DNA of 44,730 bases from a candidate division TA06 bacterium ADurb.Bin131 (lineage in GTDB: Bacteria > Ratteibacteria > UBA8468 > B48-G9 > DTJG01). The stretch lies in assembly GCA_002070645.1 (NCBI GenBank), contig MWDQ01000024.1, forward strand, positions 1-44,730, read 5' to 3'. Position numbers and translations under genes: made by a program. This document shows positions 26,037 to 33,729 of the stretch, in pieces (the stretch's first letter is position 1; every line of letters starts with the position of its first letter). Below the pieces are notes generated by a model. It had not been told where the DNA came from, did not search any database, and was given only the letters and a program-made list of their open reading frames with translations.

Positions 26037-26576
26037 ATGATTTTACCTGATAAATGGATATTAGAAAACGCCAGAAAAGGGTTGATTAAACCTTTCTTTA
26101 AGGCAAGGGTTGGAAAAGGAATTTTTAGTTCAGGAATTTCATCTTATGGGTATGATTTTGTTCTTGCGGATGAATTCAAAATCTTTACTGGTAAGAAACC
26201 GATTGATCCTAAAAATCCTGATCCTGATTCTTTTATTGATTTCAAGGGCAAGATTTGCGAAATACCACCGTCTTGTTTTGTACTTGGTAGAAGTGTTGAA
26301 TACTTCAAGATTCCGAGAAATGTTCTGGGAATATGTTTCGGAAAATCAAGTTATGCACGATCAGGGATAATCGCTTATGTAACACCTCTCGAGCCTGAAT
26401 GGGAAGGTCAGATTACTGTTATGATTGCAAATATAACCCCTGTTTCAAACAGGGTTTATGCTGGTGAAGGAATATGTCAGGTTATATTTCTAAAAGCAAA
26501 TAGTATCTGCAAAAAATCTTATGCTGACAAAAAAGGTAAGTACCAAAAATCTAAAGGAATTATCTTCAGTAAGTAA
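26037..26576 (+). CDS. dcd: dCTP deaminase-like protein lacking the catalytic Glu
   Basis: A 179-aa protein of the dCTP deaminase/dUTPase family that makes or removes dUTP. The fold signature is clear: SSYGYDFVLADEFKIF, ICFGKSSYARSGI (Ser104 and Arg108 correspond to E. coli Ser111 and Arg115), TPLEPEWEGQ, EGICQVIF and the C-terminal KKGKYQ. The residue equal to the E. coli general base Glu138 (in VLEFYN; ITIEISN in H. pylori) is Met129 (ITVMIAN). GAG to ATG needs two base changes, so a single sequencing error is unlikely. Deaminase activity is doubtful; a triphosphatase, regulatory or altered role is possible. No Shine-Dalgarno. The acpS-like gene begins inside its 3' end. Confidence 0.88.
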   Translation: MILPDKWILENARKGLIKPFFKARVGKGIFSSGISSYGYDFVLADEFKIFTGKKPIDPKNPDPDSFIDFKGKICEIPPSCFVLGRSVEYFKIPRNVLGICFGKSSYARSGIIAYVTPLEPEWEGQITVMIANITPVSNRVYAGEGICQVIFLKANSICKKSYADKKGKYQKSKGIIFSK

Positions 26577-26940
26577 AAAAACAAGTACTGAACTCGGAGT
26601 TGATATCCTGGAAAGAAAAAGAATAGAAAAAGTACTATCAAAACATCCTGTAAGGTTTATACAAAGGGTTTATACAATACGTGAAATTAAAAGTTTCCCT
26701 GAAAATAAGGAGATATACTATTCCATAGGATTTTCTCTGAAAGAAGCAATCTGGAAAACACTTCCTCCATCTACCCAGAAGAGGGCCTATTTTGGAGATA
26801 TAGAAATAATCTGGAATAAAGGAAAAACAGAAATCTTTCTTTTCGGAAAAAAAACAAAAAATCTTTTGGTTTCGTTTTCTTTTGATAAAAAATACGTTCT
26901 AAGTTCTGCAATTAGGTTTACCAGGAAACATTATGACTAA
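26521..26940 (+). CDS. acpS: Holo-[acyl-carrier-protein] synthase-like phosphopantetheinyl transferase
   Basis: A 139-aa protein. ELGVDILERKRIEKVL matches the AcpS GIDIVEIxRI motif with metal Asp28, and SLKEAIWKTL matches the KEAxxKAxG motif with Glu75. VYTIREIKSFP is the FTxxEIxY equivalent. It moves 4'-phosphopantetheine from CoA to acyl carrier protein. The first ~24 residues are an extra, charged extension encoded in another frame of dcd (56-base overlap); no later ATG, GTG or TTG exists before the core, so the long overlap seems real. The C-terminal part is diverged and shorter in motif content. It overlaps the next gene by 8 bases. Confidence 0.78.
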   Translation: MLTKKVSTKNLKELSSVSKKTSTELGVDILERKRIEKVLSKHPVRFIQRVYTIREIKSFPENKEIYYSIGFSLKEAIWKTLPPSTQKRAYFGDIEIIWNKGKTEIFLFGKKTKNLLVSFSFDKKYVLSSAIRFTRKHYD

Positions 26941-27922
26941 ATTTCATGTTATCACTGGAGGTATGGGGTTTATTGGAAGCGCTGTTGTCTGGGAAATGAA
27001 TAATTCCGGTATAGATAATCTGATTATTGTTGATTCCCCATCAACAAATAATTCCTGGAAAAATCTTGTAAACATTAGATTTGCTGATATTATTGATAAG
27101 AATACTTTTATCAAAAAAATTGAAGAAAATAAGATTAACTACTTAATCGAAGGAATTATTCATATGGGCGCCTGCGCTGATACAACAGAAAACAGGGTTG
27201 ACTATCTGCTGGAAAACAATTTTCAGTACACAAAAAAACTCGCAACCTGGGCAATAAACAACAACTGCAGATTTTTGTATGCCTCGTCTGCTGCAACATA
27301 TGGAAACGGTCCTGATTTTGCAGATGATGAGGAAAAAATTTATTCATTGAAACCATTGAATATTTATGGCTATTCAAAACACCTATTTGATATATGGGCA
27401 TATAGAAACAATCTGTTAAAACAGATTGCGGGTATTAAATTTTTTAATGTTTTTGGCCCAAATGAATATCACAAAGGTGAAATGCGAAGTGTCATACACA
27501 AAAAATTTTATGAAATAATGGAAACAGGGAAAGCAAATCTTTTTAAGTCATACAAGCCACAGTACAAAGATGGAGAACAAAAAAGGGACTTTATATATAT
27601 AAAAGATGCAGTAAAAATCATTATGTTTATATACAAAAATAAATCAATCAATGGAATTTTTAATGCTGGAACAGGTATCGCAAGAAGTTTTAATGATATT
27701 GCAAAAACCATATTCAGTATACTGGGGAAAAAAGAAAACATACAATACATTGATATGCCGGACAACATAAGAAACTCCTATCAGTATTTTACCCAGGCAG
27801 ATGTGAAAAAAATTAGAAGTGCTGGATATAAGGAAACATTTCTATCTCTCGAGGAATCAATTCAGGACTACATCAAAAACTATCTACTTAAGGAAGACCC
27901 TTATCTTAAACCTTTTGCCTGA
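26933..27922 (+). CDS. hldD: ADP-L-glycero-D-manno-heptose 6-epimerase
   Basis: A 329-aa short-chain epimerase for LPS core heptose. NAD motif GGMGFIGS at 9-16, Tyr145-x3-Lys149 active-site pair (NIYGYSKH), and HldD-specific blocks IIHMGACADTTE, KFFNVFGPNEYHKGEMRSV, EQKRDFIYIKDA and YQYFTQADVKKIR. Presence of this enzyme implies a heptose-containing LPS or S-layer glycan and hence an outer membrane in the first case. No hldE or glycosyltransferase is adjacent. It starts within the acpS-like gene end and its own 3' end overlaps a convergent gene by 17 bases. Confidence 0.9.
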   Translation: MTKFHVITGGMGFIGSAVVWEMNNSGIDNLIIVDSPSTNNSWKNLVNIRFADIIDKNTFIKKIEENKINYLIEGIIHMGACADTTENRVDYLLENNFQYTKKLATWAINNNCRFLYASSAATYGNGPDFADDEEKIYSLKPLNIYGYSKHLFDIWAYRNNLLKQIAGIKFFNVFGPNEYHKGEMRSVIHKKFYEIMETGKANLFKSYKPQYKDGEQKRDFIYIKDAVKIIMFIYKNKSINGIFNAGTGIARSFNDIAKTIFSILGKKENIQYIDMPDNIRNSYQYFTQADVKKIRSAGYKETFLSLEESIQDYIKNYLLKEDPYLKPFA

Positions 27923-28694
27923 TAAGAATGGCTGTTTTATAAAGTAAAAATGCACCCCCGGCAATATGACCCGCCCTGTGTAATGCAGTATTTCCGTGAG
28001 TTTCACCAGGTAAAACAAATAATTGTGGTTTAACAAGGTTTGAAGCAGCATCAAGTTTTGCATAAAACTCAAAGCAGGATTTTGCATCAACCCTCGGGTC
28101 TGTTTCACCTATTGCAATAAAAATAAACCTGTTAGCAAGACAGGATATAAGGTTTTCAGTGTTTGCTGCTTTAATAAGAGGATGCTGGCTAATCTGCGTA
28201 AATTCACTTACAATGCCTATATTTGTCACAGGCGCATTAACTGCTGCTGCCTGTACCCTTTTATCAGAAGCCATAATATGCAGTGCAGCAAATCCTCCCC
28301 TTGATGTTCCTGAAATCATAACCATATTCTGCCATGCAAGTTTTTCTTTAATTATAGTATCTATAACCTGGATACCGATTTTTTTTATTTCATCAAAAAC
28401 ATTTATACCTGCATTTATTGCATTAACCCAGTTGTTCATACCTTCCCCGAACTCATCAATAAGCGTTCCATGACCTGGAAGATCAAAACTTGCAACCCTG
28501 TGACCTGCAGAAAGAAAAAGATCCGGAATAATATTATGGTTAGGAAGGTTTAACGCGGAATTGCAGTCAGCCCCGATTGTTATGAGTAAAATCGGTCTTT
28601 CTATCAGGTTTTCAGGTGTTCTAACAACAAAATACGAATTTTTTGTTCCTGTACGAAGTGGAAATTTCGCCTCAGTAAAGGCGGGTATATTCAT
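27906..28694 (-). CDS. Alpha/beta hydrolase
   Basis: A 262-aa cytoplasmic hydrolase with a nucleophile elbow MISGTSRGGFAA (Ser131), an acid candidate in GETDPRVDAKS, and a His in LPGETHGNTALHRAGH. The loop VASFDLPGHGTLIDEFGEG fits the prolyl-oligopeptidase/dienelactone hydrolase-like group. The substrate is unknown. Its last 17 bases are shared with the 3' end of hldD on the other strand. Upstream lies the terminator of the oxygen-defence operon, so it is transcribed separately. Confidence 0.8.
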   Translation of the reverse strand: MNIPAFTEAKFPLRTGTKNSYFVVRTPENLIERPILLITIGADCNSALNLPNHNIIPDLFLSAGHRVASFDLPGHGTLIDEFGEGMNNWVNAINAGINVFDEIKKIGIQVIDTIIKEKLAWQNMVMISGTSRGGFAALHIMASDKRVQAAAVNAPVTNIGIVSEFTQISQHPLIKAANTENLISCLANRFIFIAIGETDPRVDAKSCFEFYAKLDAASNLVKPQLFVLPGETHGNTALHRAGHIAGGAFLLYKTAILIRQKV

Positions 28695-28718
28695 ATTATC
28701 TTTTTATCTCTGGTTTTA

Positions 28719-28750
28719 TAAAAAAAAAGGGGTGGAAAGCCCACCCCTTT
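28719..28750 (-). terminator. Rho-independent terminator of the oxygen-defence operon
   Basis: On the minus strand AAAGGGGTGG, loop GCTTT, CCACCCCTTT gives a strong 10-bp stem followed by an uninterrupted run of Ts. It lies about 10 bases after the stop of the 49-aa Cys-rich gene. Confidence 0.9.
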
Positions 28751-28759
28751 ATTAAATTA

Positions 28760-28909
28760 TTACTTTGCCTTCATCGGTTTTCCACAACACTCTGGAACAG
28801 GGTCATCTGTGCCTACTATTTTTGTGGGACACTTTTCTGGATTTACAGCGCAGACATATTCTTTTTTATCTTTTTCCTTTGAACTACCACCGCAACAAGA
28901 ACATCCCAT
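28760..28909 (-). CDS. 49-aa Cys-rich desulforedoxin-like protein
   Basis: An ATG at 28909 with a perfect AGGAGGTG Shine-Dalgarno six bases upstream opens 49 codons, ending just before the operon terminator. The protein starts MGCSCCGGSSKEKDKK, then has YVCAVNPEKCPTK and ends VPECCGKPMKAK. The CCGKPM end equals the CCGxPM of desulforedoxin and of the Dx domain of desulfoferrodoxin, which bind a Fe(SCys)4 centre; the first Cys pair is CX6C instead of CX2C. It is the last gene of the operon with superoxide reductase, WrbA and rubrerythrin. A role as small electron carrier or metal-binding partner is inferred. Confidence 0.82.
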   Translation of the reverse strand: MGCSCCGGSSKEKDKKEYVCAVNPEKCPTKIVGTDDPVPECCGKPMKAK

Positions 28910-28924
28910 ATTATTCACCTCCTC

Positions 28925-29428
28925 TTAGAAAATCTTGAAATTTTCTTTTTTCGCATTGCATAAAGGACATCTTTCAGGAGCATCCCCTTCAACTGTCCAT
29001 CCACAAACCTGGCATATTGCAATTTTTCCAATATCAAGGTCTTTTCCTGATTCAATGGATTGTTTTGCTTTTGTATAAAGTCCTGCATGAACCTTTTCTG
29101 CAGAGACAGCATAGCCAATACTTTTTTCTGCTGCTTTTTCTTGCTGAAGTTTTGCAACTGCATCAAAAGCAGGATACATTTCCTCTACCTCGTATGTTTC
29201 ACCAGATATTGCAGCATCAAGATTTTCAATAGTATCACCAACTTCTCCGATGGTTTTTAGATGATTGGTTGCATGTGCCTGTTCTGCAAATGAAATTGCC
29301 CTGAACAAACGGGCAATGTTTGGTTTTCCCTCATCTTCTGCTTTTTGTGCAAAAATTAAATACTTCATATGTGCCTGACTCTCGCCTGCAAATGCTGCTT
29401 TAAGGTTTGCCTCTGTCATCTTTTTCAT
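28925..29428 (-). CDS. rbr: Rubrerythrin
   Basis: A 167-aa peroxide-reducing diiron protein. The ferritin-like domain has Glu16 (AGESQAHMKY), EQAH at 49-52, and EEMYPAF, then EKVHAGLY with Glu111 and His114. The C-terminal rubredoxin domain has Cys139-x2-Cys142 (CQVCGW) and Cys154-x2-Cys157 (CPLCNA). It reduces H2O2 in anaerobes using electrons from rubredoxin-type donors. Its start overlaps the wrbA stop (ATGA-type overlap), and the Cys-rich small gene follows 15 bases later. Confidence 0.95.
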   Translation of the reverse strand: MKKMTEANLKAAFAGESQAHMKYLIFAQKAEDEGKPNIARLFRAISFAEQAHATNHLKTIGEVGDTIENLDAAISGETYEVEEMYPAFDAVAKLQQEKAAEKSIGYAVSAEKVHAGLYTKAKQSIESGKDLDIGKIAICQVCGWTVEGDAPERCPLCNAKKENFKIF

Positions 29429-30057
29429 ATTGCCTCCGTGGTATGTTTAAGTTTAACTGCAATATCTGCGACCCTTTTTCCAAGTGCTCTGCACAAAACC
29501 TTTTCATCCTGTGAAAGTTGCTGATATGTATTTTCTCCAACAACATGACTTGCGCCATACGGAGTCCCACCTGTATTGGTCGACGAAAGTTCAGTAATGT
29601 TGTATGGGATCCCAACAACCAGCATTCCATGGTGTAAAAGTGTAAGGATCATTGATATCAGGGTTGTCTCTTGCCCTCCATGAAATGTTGCTGTTGATGT
29701 AAAAACACCTGCTGGTTTACCAATTAATGAACCTTCCTGCCATAGTTTTCCTGTTTGGTCGAGAAAATTCCTCATCTGGCTGCACATATTTCCAAATCTT
29801 GTCGGTGTCCCGAGAATAAGTCCATCACAATTTCTTAGATCATCCAGTGTAGCAACTGGGATATCTTTTTGCATTTCCCGTGCTTTTTTCATTGTTTCAT
29901 TTGATTGAATGATACTATCAGGAATAAGTTCAGGAACCTTTTTAATCTCAGAAATTACACCTTTAACCTTTTTTACCCCTTGAGATACCTCCTCGGCCAT
30001 TCTAAAAGTGTTTCCATACATACTATAGTACAAAATAAGTATTTTTGTTTCACTCAT
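29425..30057 (-). CDS. wrbA: NAD(P)H:quinone oxidoreductase WrbA-type flavodoxin-like protein
   Basis: A 210-aa FMN protein. The N-terminal phosphate loop YYSMYGNTFRMAE, GTPTRFGNMCSQMRNFLDQTG, and GKPAGVFTSTATFHGGQETT are WrbA signatures. WrbA makes two-electron reductions of quinones, avoiding semiquinone radicals. It lies between superoxide reductase (12 bases upstream) and rubrerythrin (overlapping), which fits an oxygen-protection operon. Confidence 0.93.
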   Translation of the reverse strand: MSETKILILYYSMYGNTFRMAEEVSQGVKKVKGVISEIKKVPELIPDSIIQSNETMKKAREMQKDIPVATLDDLRNCDGLILGTPTRFGNMCSQMRNFLDQTGKLWQEGSLIGKPAGVFTSTATFHGGQETTLISMILTLLHHGMLVVGIPYNITELSSTNTGGTPYGASHVVGENTYQQLSQDEKVLCRALGKRVADIAVKLKHTTEAI

Positions 30058-30069
30058 TTTTATCGGGGA

Positions 30070-30462
30070 TTATTCAACAACTTCTATTGGTTTTTCATTC
30101 TGCCAGAGACCATGAAGATTACACATTGCCCTTGCTTTTAAGAATCCATGGCTGTGTGAAAGTTTTATCCTGAACATAACCTTCGGGAATGATGTACCTC
30201 CGGTAAAGTATGCGCACGCTAAGAATGTATCTCCACTATATAATTCAATCCAGGATATAAAATGCCCTGGCTCATTGGGATGTGGAAATAATTTTCCAAC
30301 CTCAACAATAACATCAAACTCTTCATCTTTTTTAATCTTATCAGGCGAGGCAATCACAGGAATATGCTTTTTCTCAAAGTCAGTCATGTTTGATAAATCT
30401 TTTGGTTTATTTATCCCACACAGAATATCATTTTCACAACTGATTTGTTTTTCATCTTTCAT
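30070..30462 (-). CDS. Superoxide reductase, one-domain (neelaredoxin) type
   Basis: A 130-aa enzyme reducing superoxide to H2O2 without making O2. The square-pyramidal iron site is complete: His33 (EKKHIPVI, with Glu30), His61 and His67 (FPHPNEPGHFISW), Cys114 and His117 (CNLHGLW). The N-terminal desulforedoxin domain of two-iron enzymes is absent; the first 25 residues contain only Cys9 and Cys15. A GGAGG Shine-Dalgarno is present. First gene of the four-gene operon; a separate desulforedoxin-like protein is encoded at the operon end. Confidence 0.93.
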   Translation of the reverse strand: MKDEKQISCENDILCGINKPKDLSNMTDFEKKHIPVIASPDKIKKDEEFDVIVEVGKLFPHPNEPGHFISWIELYSGDTFLACAYFTGGTSFPKVMFRIKLSHSHGFLKARAMCNLHGLWQNEKPIEVVE

Positions 30463-30509
30463 TTTTCCTCCGCGTTATGTTATTTAGATGCCTTAAGGTT
30501 ATAGTTGGT

Positions 30510-30917
30510 TCATTTTTCTCTTCCAAAAATCAGATTTCCTTCAGAAAATAGTTCAATTTGTACATCCTTAAGAATTTGCTTTCTTGCTTTTTTTGAGATG
30601 CTGTTGATTGCAACAAAGATATACGGTACGCAGAAGTATTTACCAATTTTAATATTTACACCGTGTTTACCGCTTACCATTACCCCAATTCTACCAGAAT
30701 CATCTTTTATCAGTCTTCCTGTCGCAGGGGTTTTTGAAAACACAGGTTTTTCTATATTCCAACAGGTTGTTACCCTGTGTCTTTTTAGATTACCGAGATC
30801 ATCAGGAATGCATACAGAGCGGATTTCAACTGTTTCTGCACCAACGAGAAGATTTTTGCTGAGAATTTTCCACTGCATAAACTTTTCCAAATTTGAAATA
30901 TATTCTATCATATCCAT
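30510..30917 (-). CDS. Unrecognised 135-aa protein
   Basis: Minus-strand frame with balanced composition (many Lys, Ile, Val, Gly) in contrast to the hydrophobic, Ser/Phe/Leu-rich frame opposite, so this is the likelier coding strand. It has no signal peptide or membrane helix. Segments IGVMVSGKHGVNIKIGKYF and VPYIFVAINSISKK look beta-rich. An ATG 13 codons in (MQWKIL) is an alternative start and has GGA nearby; the first ATG has no Shine-Dalgarno. It lies 47 bases before the superoxide reductase gene on the same strand and is divergent from the GH3 gene. I recognise no family. Confidence 0.55.
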   Translation of the reverse strand: MDMIEYISNLEKFMQWKILSKNLLVGAETVEIRSVCIPDDLGNLKRHRVTTCWNIEKPVFSKTPATGRLIKDDSGRIGVMVSGKHGVNIKIGKYFCVPYIFVAINSISKKARKQILKDVQIELFSEGNLIFGREK

Positions 30918-30943
30918 AAAAATCTACAAAATGGAGGTTATTT

Positions 30944-33058
30944 ATGGAAGATAAAATTAAAAAAATTCTTGGTGAAATGAGTATAGAAGAAAAGATTGCA
31001 CAGTTATCCTGTGTTGAAAGAGGTACACTTGTTGATAATGAAATTTTTTCAAAACAAAAAGCATGTGATGTCCTTAAAAATGGAGCAGGTCATATAAGTC
31101 CTATTTTAAGACCTTATGACCCATCAAATGGAACAAAGATTGCAAACGAAATTCAAAAGATTGCAACAAGCACAGGCCCAAAAGTTCCTGTAATTATTCA
31201 TGATGAGTGTTTACATGGTTGTATGGCAAAAGGTTCAACAAGTTTCCCTCAAGCAATAGGTCTTGCAAGTAGCTGGGATCCTGATATGGTTGAAAAAATT
31301 GCACAGATTATTGGCAAAGAAACAAGGGTCCGGGGTATCCATCAGGCACTTTCTCCAACAATAAATATAGCCAGAGATGCAAGGCATGGAAGGGTTGAAG
31401 AAACCTATGGAGAAGATCCTTACCTTACCTCTTTAATGGCAGTTGCTTTTATAAAAGGCCTTCAAAGTCAAAAGGTTATTGCAACACCAAAGCACTTCGC
31501 TGCTGATTTTGCAGGAGATGGAGGAAGAGACAGCAGCGCAACATTTTTTTCTGAAAGGATATTAAGGGAAGTATTCTTCCCAGCGTTTAAGGCAAGTATA
31601 CAGCAAGCAAAGGCATGGTCCTTGATGGCTGCATATAATTCTATAAATGGTATACCTTCTTCTTCTAATAAATGGTTGTTGACTGATGTTTTAAGAAAAG
31701 AATGGGGATTTAATGGATTTGTTGTTTCTGACTATGGATCTGTGTGGGGAATTTATGGAAATCATAGGGTCGCAGATTCTCTTGCTATTGCAGGGAAACT
31801 CGCCCTCGAAGCAGGCCTTGATATTGAAATTCCTAATTCACCCTGCTTTTCCGAGATGCTAAAACTTGCAATGGAAGGCAAAGTTTCACAATCTGTTATT
31901 GATCAGGCAGTTGAAAGAGTTTTAAGAGGAAAGTTCTGGCTTGGGCTTTTCGAAAACCCATTCTCAAATCCTGAAAAAGCAGAAAAAATATGCGACTGTG
32001 ATCAGCACAGACAGATGGCCCTTGAAGCAGCAGAAAAATGCATGGTGCTTCTTAAAAATAATGGAATACTACCGTTAAATAAGGATATAGGTTCAGTGGC
32101 TGTGATTGGTCCAAACGCAAATATAGTGAGATTGGGTGGCTATAGTGGATTCGGAATAAAAACTGTTACTGTATTTGAAGGAATAAAAAATAAAATATCA
32201 AAAAGATCAAATGTTTACTTTGCTGAAGGATGCAGGGTAAACGATAGTTCGAAATATGGATTTTCGAAGGCATCTTCTATAGCAAGCAAGGCAGATGTTG
32301 CAATTGTTGTTGTAGGAAACTCATCTGAAACAGAAGGAGAAAACAGGGATAGATGTAATCTTGATCTTCCTGGCGTTCAGGAGGATCTTATCAAGACAAT
32401 AGCAGACACAGGCACACCTGTGGTTGTTGTGCTTATAAATGGTAGTGCTATTACAATGAGCAGATGGATAGGTCTGGTGGACGCTGTGGTAGAGGCATGG
32501 TATCCAGGAGAAGAAGGAGGAAATGCGATAGCAAATGTTTTATTTGGTAATTGCAATCCAGGAGGAAAACTGCCAATAACTTTTCCTGTTTTTACAGGAC
32601 AACTTCCACTTTATTATAATCATCTGCCGTGTGTAAGAAGACTTGATTATGTTGAAATAAGAGGAAATCAACCAATGTTTCCATTTGGATATGGATTGAG
32701 TTATACTGATTTTGAATATAAGAATCTGAAGATTTCTCCCGAGGAATATTCAGGCAAGGGCAATATTAAACTTTCAGTGGAAGTTGAAAATACAGGTAAA
32801 TACGAAGGTGACGAAACTATTCAGCTCTATTTGAGGGATATTGTAAGCAGTGTTATCAGACCTGTACTTGAACTGAAAAGATTCAAAAAAGTTCATCTGA
32901 AGCCAGGAGAAAAAACAACGGTTGATTTTTCTTTGAGCATTGAAGACCTGATGTTTCTTGATGAAAAACTTAATTATGTTATAGAATCAGGAACATTTGA
33001 GGTAATGGTTGGGAAAAATAGTATGGAAGGACTAAAGACAACATTTGAAATAAAATAA
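30944..33058 (+). CDS. Glycoside hydrolase family 3 (beta-glucosidase/xylosidase type)
   Basis: A 704-aa enzyme without signal peptide, so cytoplasmic. N-terminal GH3 barrel (1-310) with IIHDECLHG, NIARDARHGRVEETYGEDPY, ATPKHFA (Lys183-His184) and the nucleophile Asp263 in VVSDYGSV. The second GH3 domain (about 375-590) has VVVGNSSETEGENRDR carrying acid/base Glu candidates. A C-terminal fibronectin-III-like domain (about 625-700) has VEVENTGKYEGDETIQLYL. It releases beta-linked glucose, xylose or similar from the non-reducing end of short oligosaccharides. GGAGG lies just upstream. It opens the plus-strand carbohydrate region. Confidence 0.93.
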   Translation: MEDKIKKILGEMSIEEKIAQLSCVERGTLVDNEIFSKQKACDVLKNGAGHISPILRPYDPSNGTKIANEIQKIATSTGPKVPVIIHDECLHGCMAKGSTSFPQAIGLASSWDPDMVEKIAQIIGKETRVRGIHQALSPTINIARDARHGRVEETYGEDPYLTSLMAVAFIKGLQSQKVIATPKHFAADFAGDGGRDSSATFFSERILREVFFPAFKASIQQAKAWSLMAAYNSINGIPSSSNKWLLTDVLRKEWGFNGFVVSDYGSVWGIYGNHRVADSLAIAGKLALEAGLDIEIPNSPCFSEMLKLAMEGKVSQSVIDQAVERVLRGKFWLGLFENPFSNPEKAEKICDCDQHRQMALEAAEKCMVLLKNNGILPLNKDIGSVAVIGPNANIVRLGGYSGFGIKTVTVFEGIKNKISKRSNVYFAEGCRVNDSSKYGFSKASSIASKADVAIVVVGNSSETEGENRDRCNLDLPGVQEDLIKTIADTGTPVVVVLINGSAITMSRWIGLVDAVVEAWYPGEEGGNAIANVLFGNCNPGGKLPITFPVFTGQLPLYYNHLPCVRRLDYVEIRGNQPMFPFGYGLSYTDFEYKNLKISPEEYSGKGNIKLSVEVENTGKYEGDETIQLYLRDIVSSVIRPVLELKRFKKVHLKPGEKTTVDFSLSIEDLMFLDEKLNYVIESGTFEVMVGKNSMEGLKTTFEIK

Positions 33059-33089
33059 TACTAACATTCTTTTCAACTAAAGAGGGGAT

Positions 33090-33722
33090 ATGACTGGGCA
33101 GCTAATATGGATTTTTGGAATATTAATAATTCTTGTTTTTATATTAAAGTATCTGGGATCTTCCTCTTTCAAAGGGAAATCAGGAGAAGCTATTGTGAAA
33201 TTTTGGGTTAAAAAATTCCTTGATCCCAATAAATATCGAATAATCAGCGATGTTATTTTTAAGAGTGGGGATGGAACTACACAGATTGACCATATTGTTG
33301 TTTCAGAGTACGGTATATTTGTTATAGAAACGAAAAATATGAAAGGATGGATTTTCGGTTCAAAAGATAGTGAGATGTGGACTCAAAAAATTTATAATTA
33401 TTCAAAAAAATTTCAAAATCCACTTCGCCAGAATTATAAACATGTCATGACTATGAGAGAACTTCTTGGTGTGAACAAAAATTATATTCATTCAATCGTC
33501 TTATTTGTGGGAGACAGTACCTTCAAAACAGAGATGCCAGAGAATGTTTTTTCCAATATTAGTTCCTGTGCAAGGTATATCACTTCAAAAACAGAAAAGG
33601 TTTTTGATGAAAAACAGATCAACCAAGTTATTGAAAAAATAGAAAAATCAAGATTAGAACCATCATTGGAAGTAAGAAAGCAGCATATTAGGACAGTAAA
33701 AAAAATTAAAAATAATCGTTAG
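33090..33722 (+). CDS. NERD (nuclease-related) domain membrane protein
   Basis: A 210-aa protein with one N-terminal membrane helix (about 5-22) and a NERD domain: GKSGEAIVKFWVKKFL, then DGTTQIDHIVVSEYGIFVIETKN, which holds the Asp and Glu-x-Lys of the PD-(D/E)xK-like nuclease core. NPLRQNYKHV is the family's next block. The role of NERD proteins is poorly known; nucleic-acid cleavage is predicted only. It has a GAGGGG Shine-Dalgarno and sits between GH3 and UroD-like genes, which tells little. Confidence 0.82.
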   Translation: MTGQLIWIFGILIILVFILKYLGSSSFKGKSGEAIVKFWVKKFLDPNKYRIISDVIFKSGDGTTQIDHIVVSEYGIFVIETKNMKGWIFGSKDSEMWTQKIYNYSKKFQNPLRQNYKHVMTMRELLGVNKNYIHSIVLFVGDSTFKTEMPENVFSNISSCARYITSKTEKVFDEKQINQVIEKIEKSRLEPSLEVRKQHIRTVKKIKNNR

Positions 33723-33729
33723 GTGGTAA

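Noticed and set aside
30505..30954. 149-codon plus-strand frame opposite the unrecognised 135-aa gene
   Set aside because: Composition is hydrophobic and Ser/Phe/Leu-rich as expected of an antisense shadow, and it would overlap the GH3 start.
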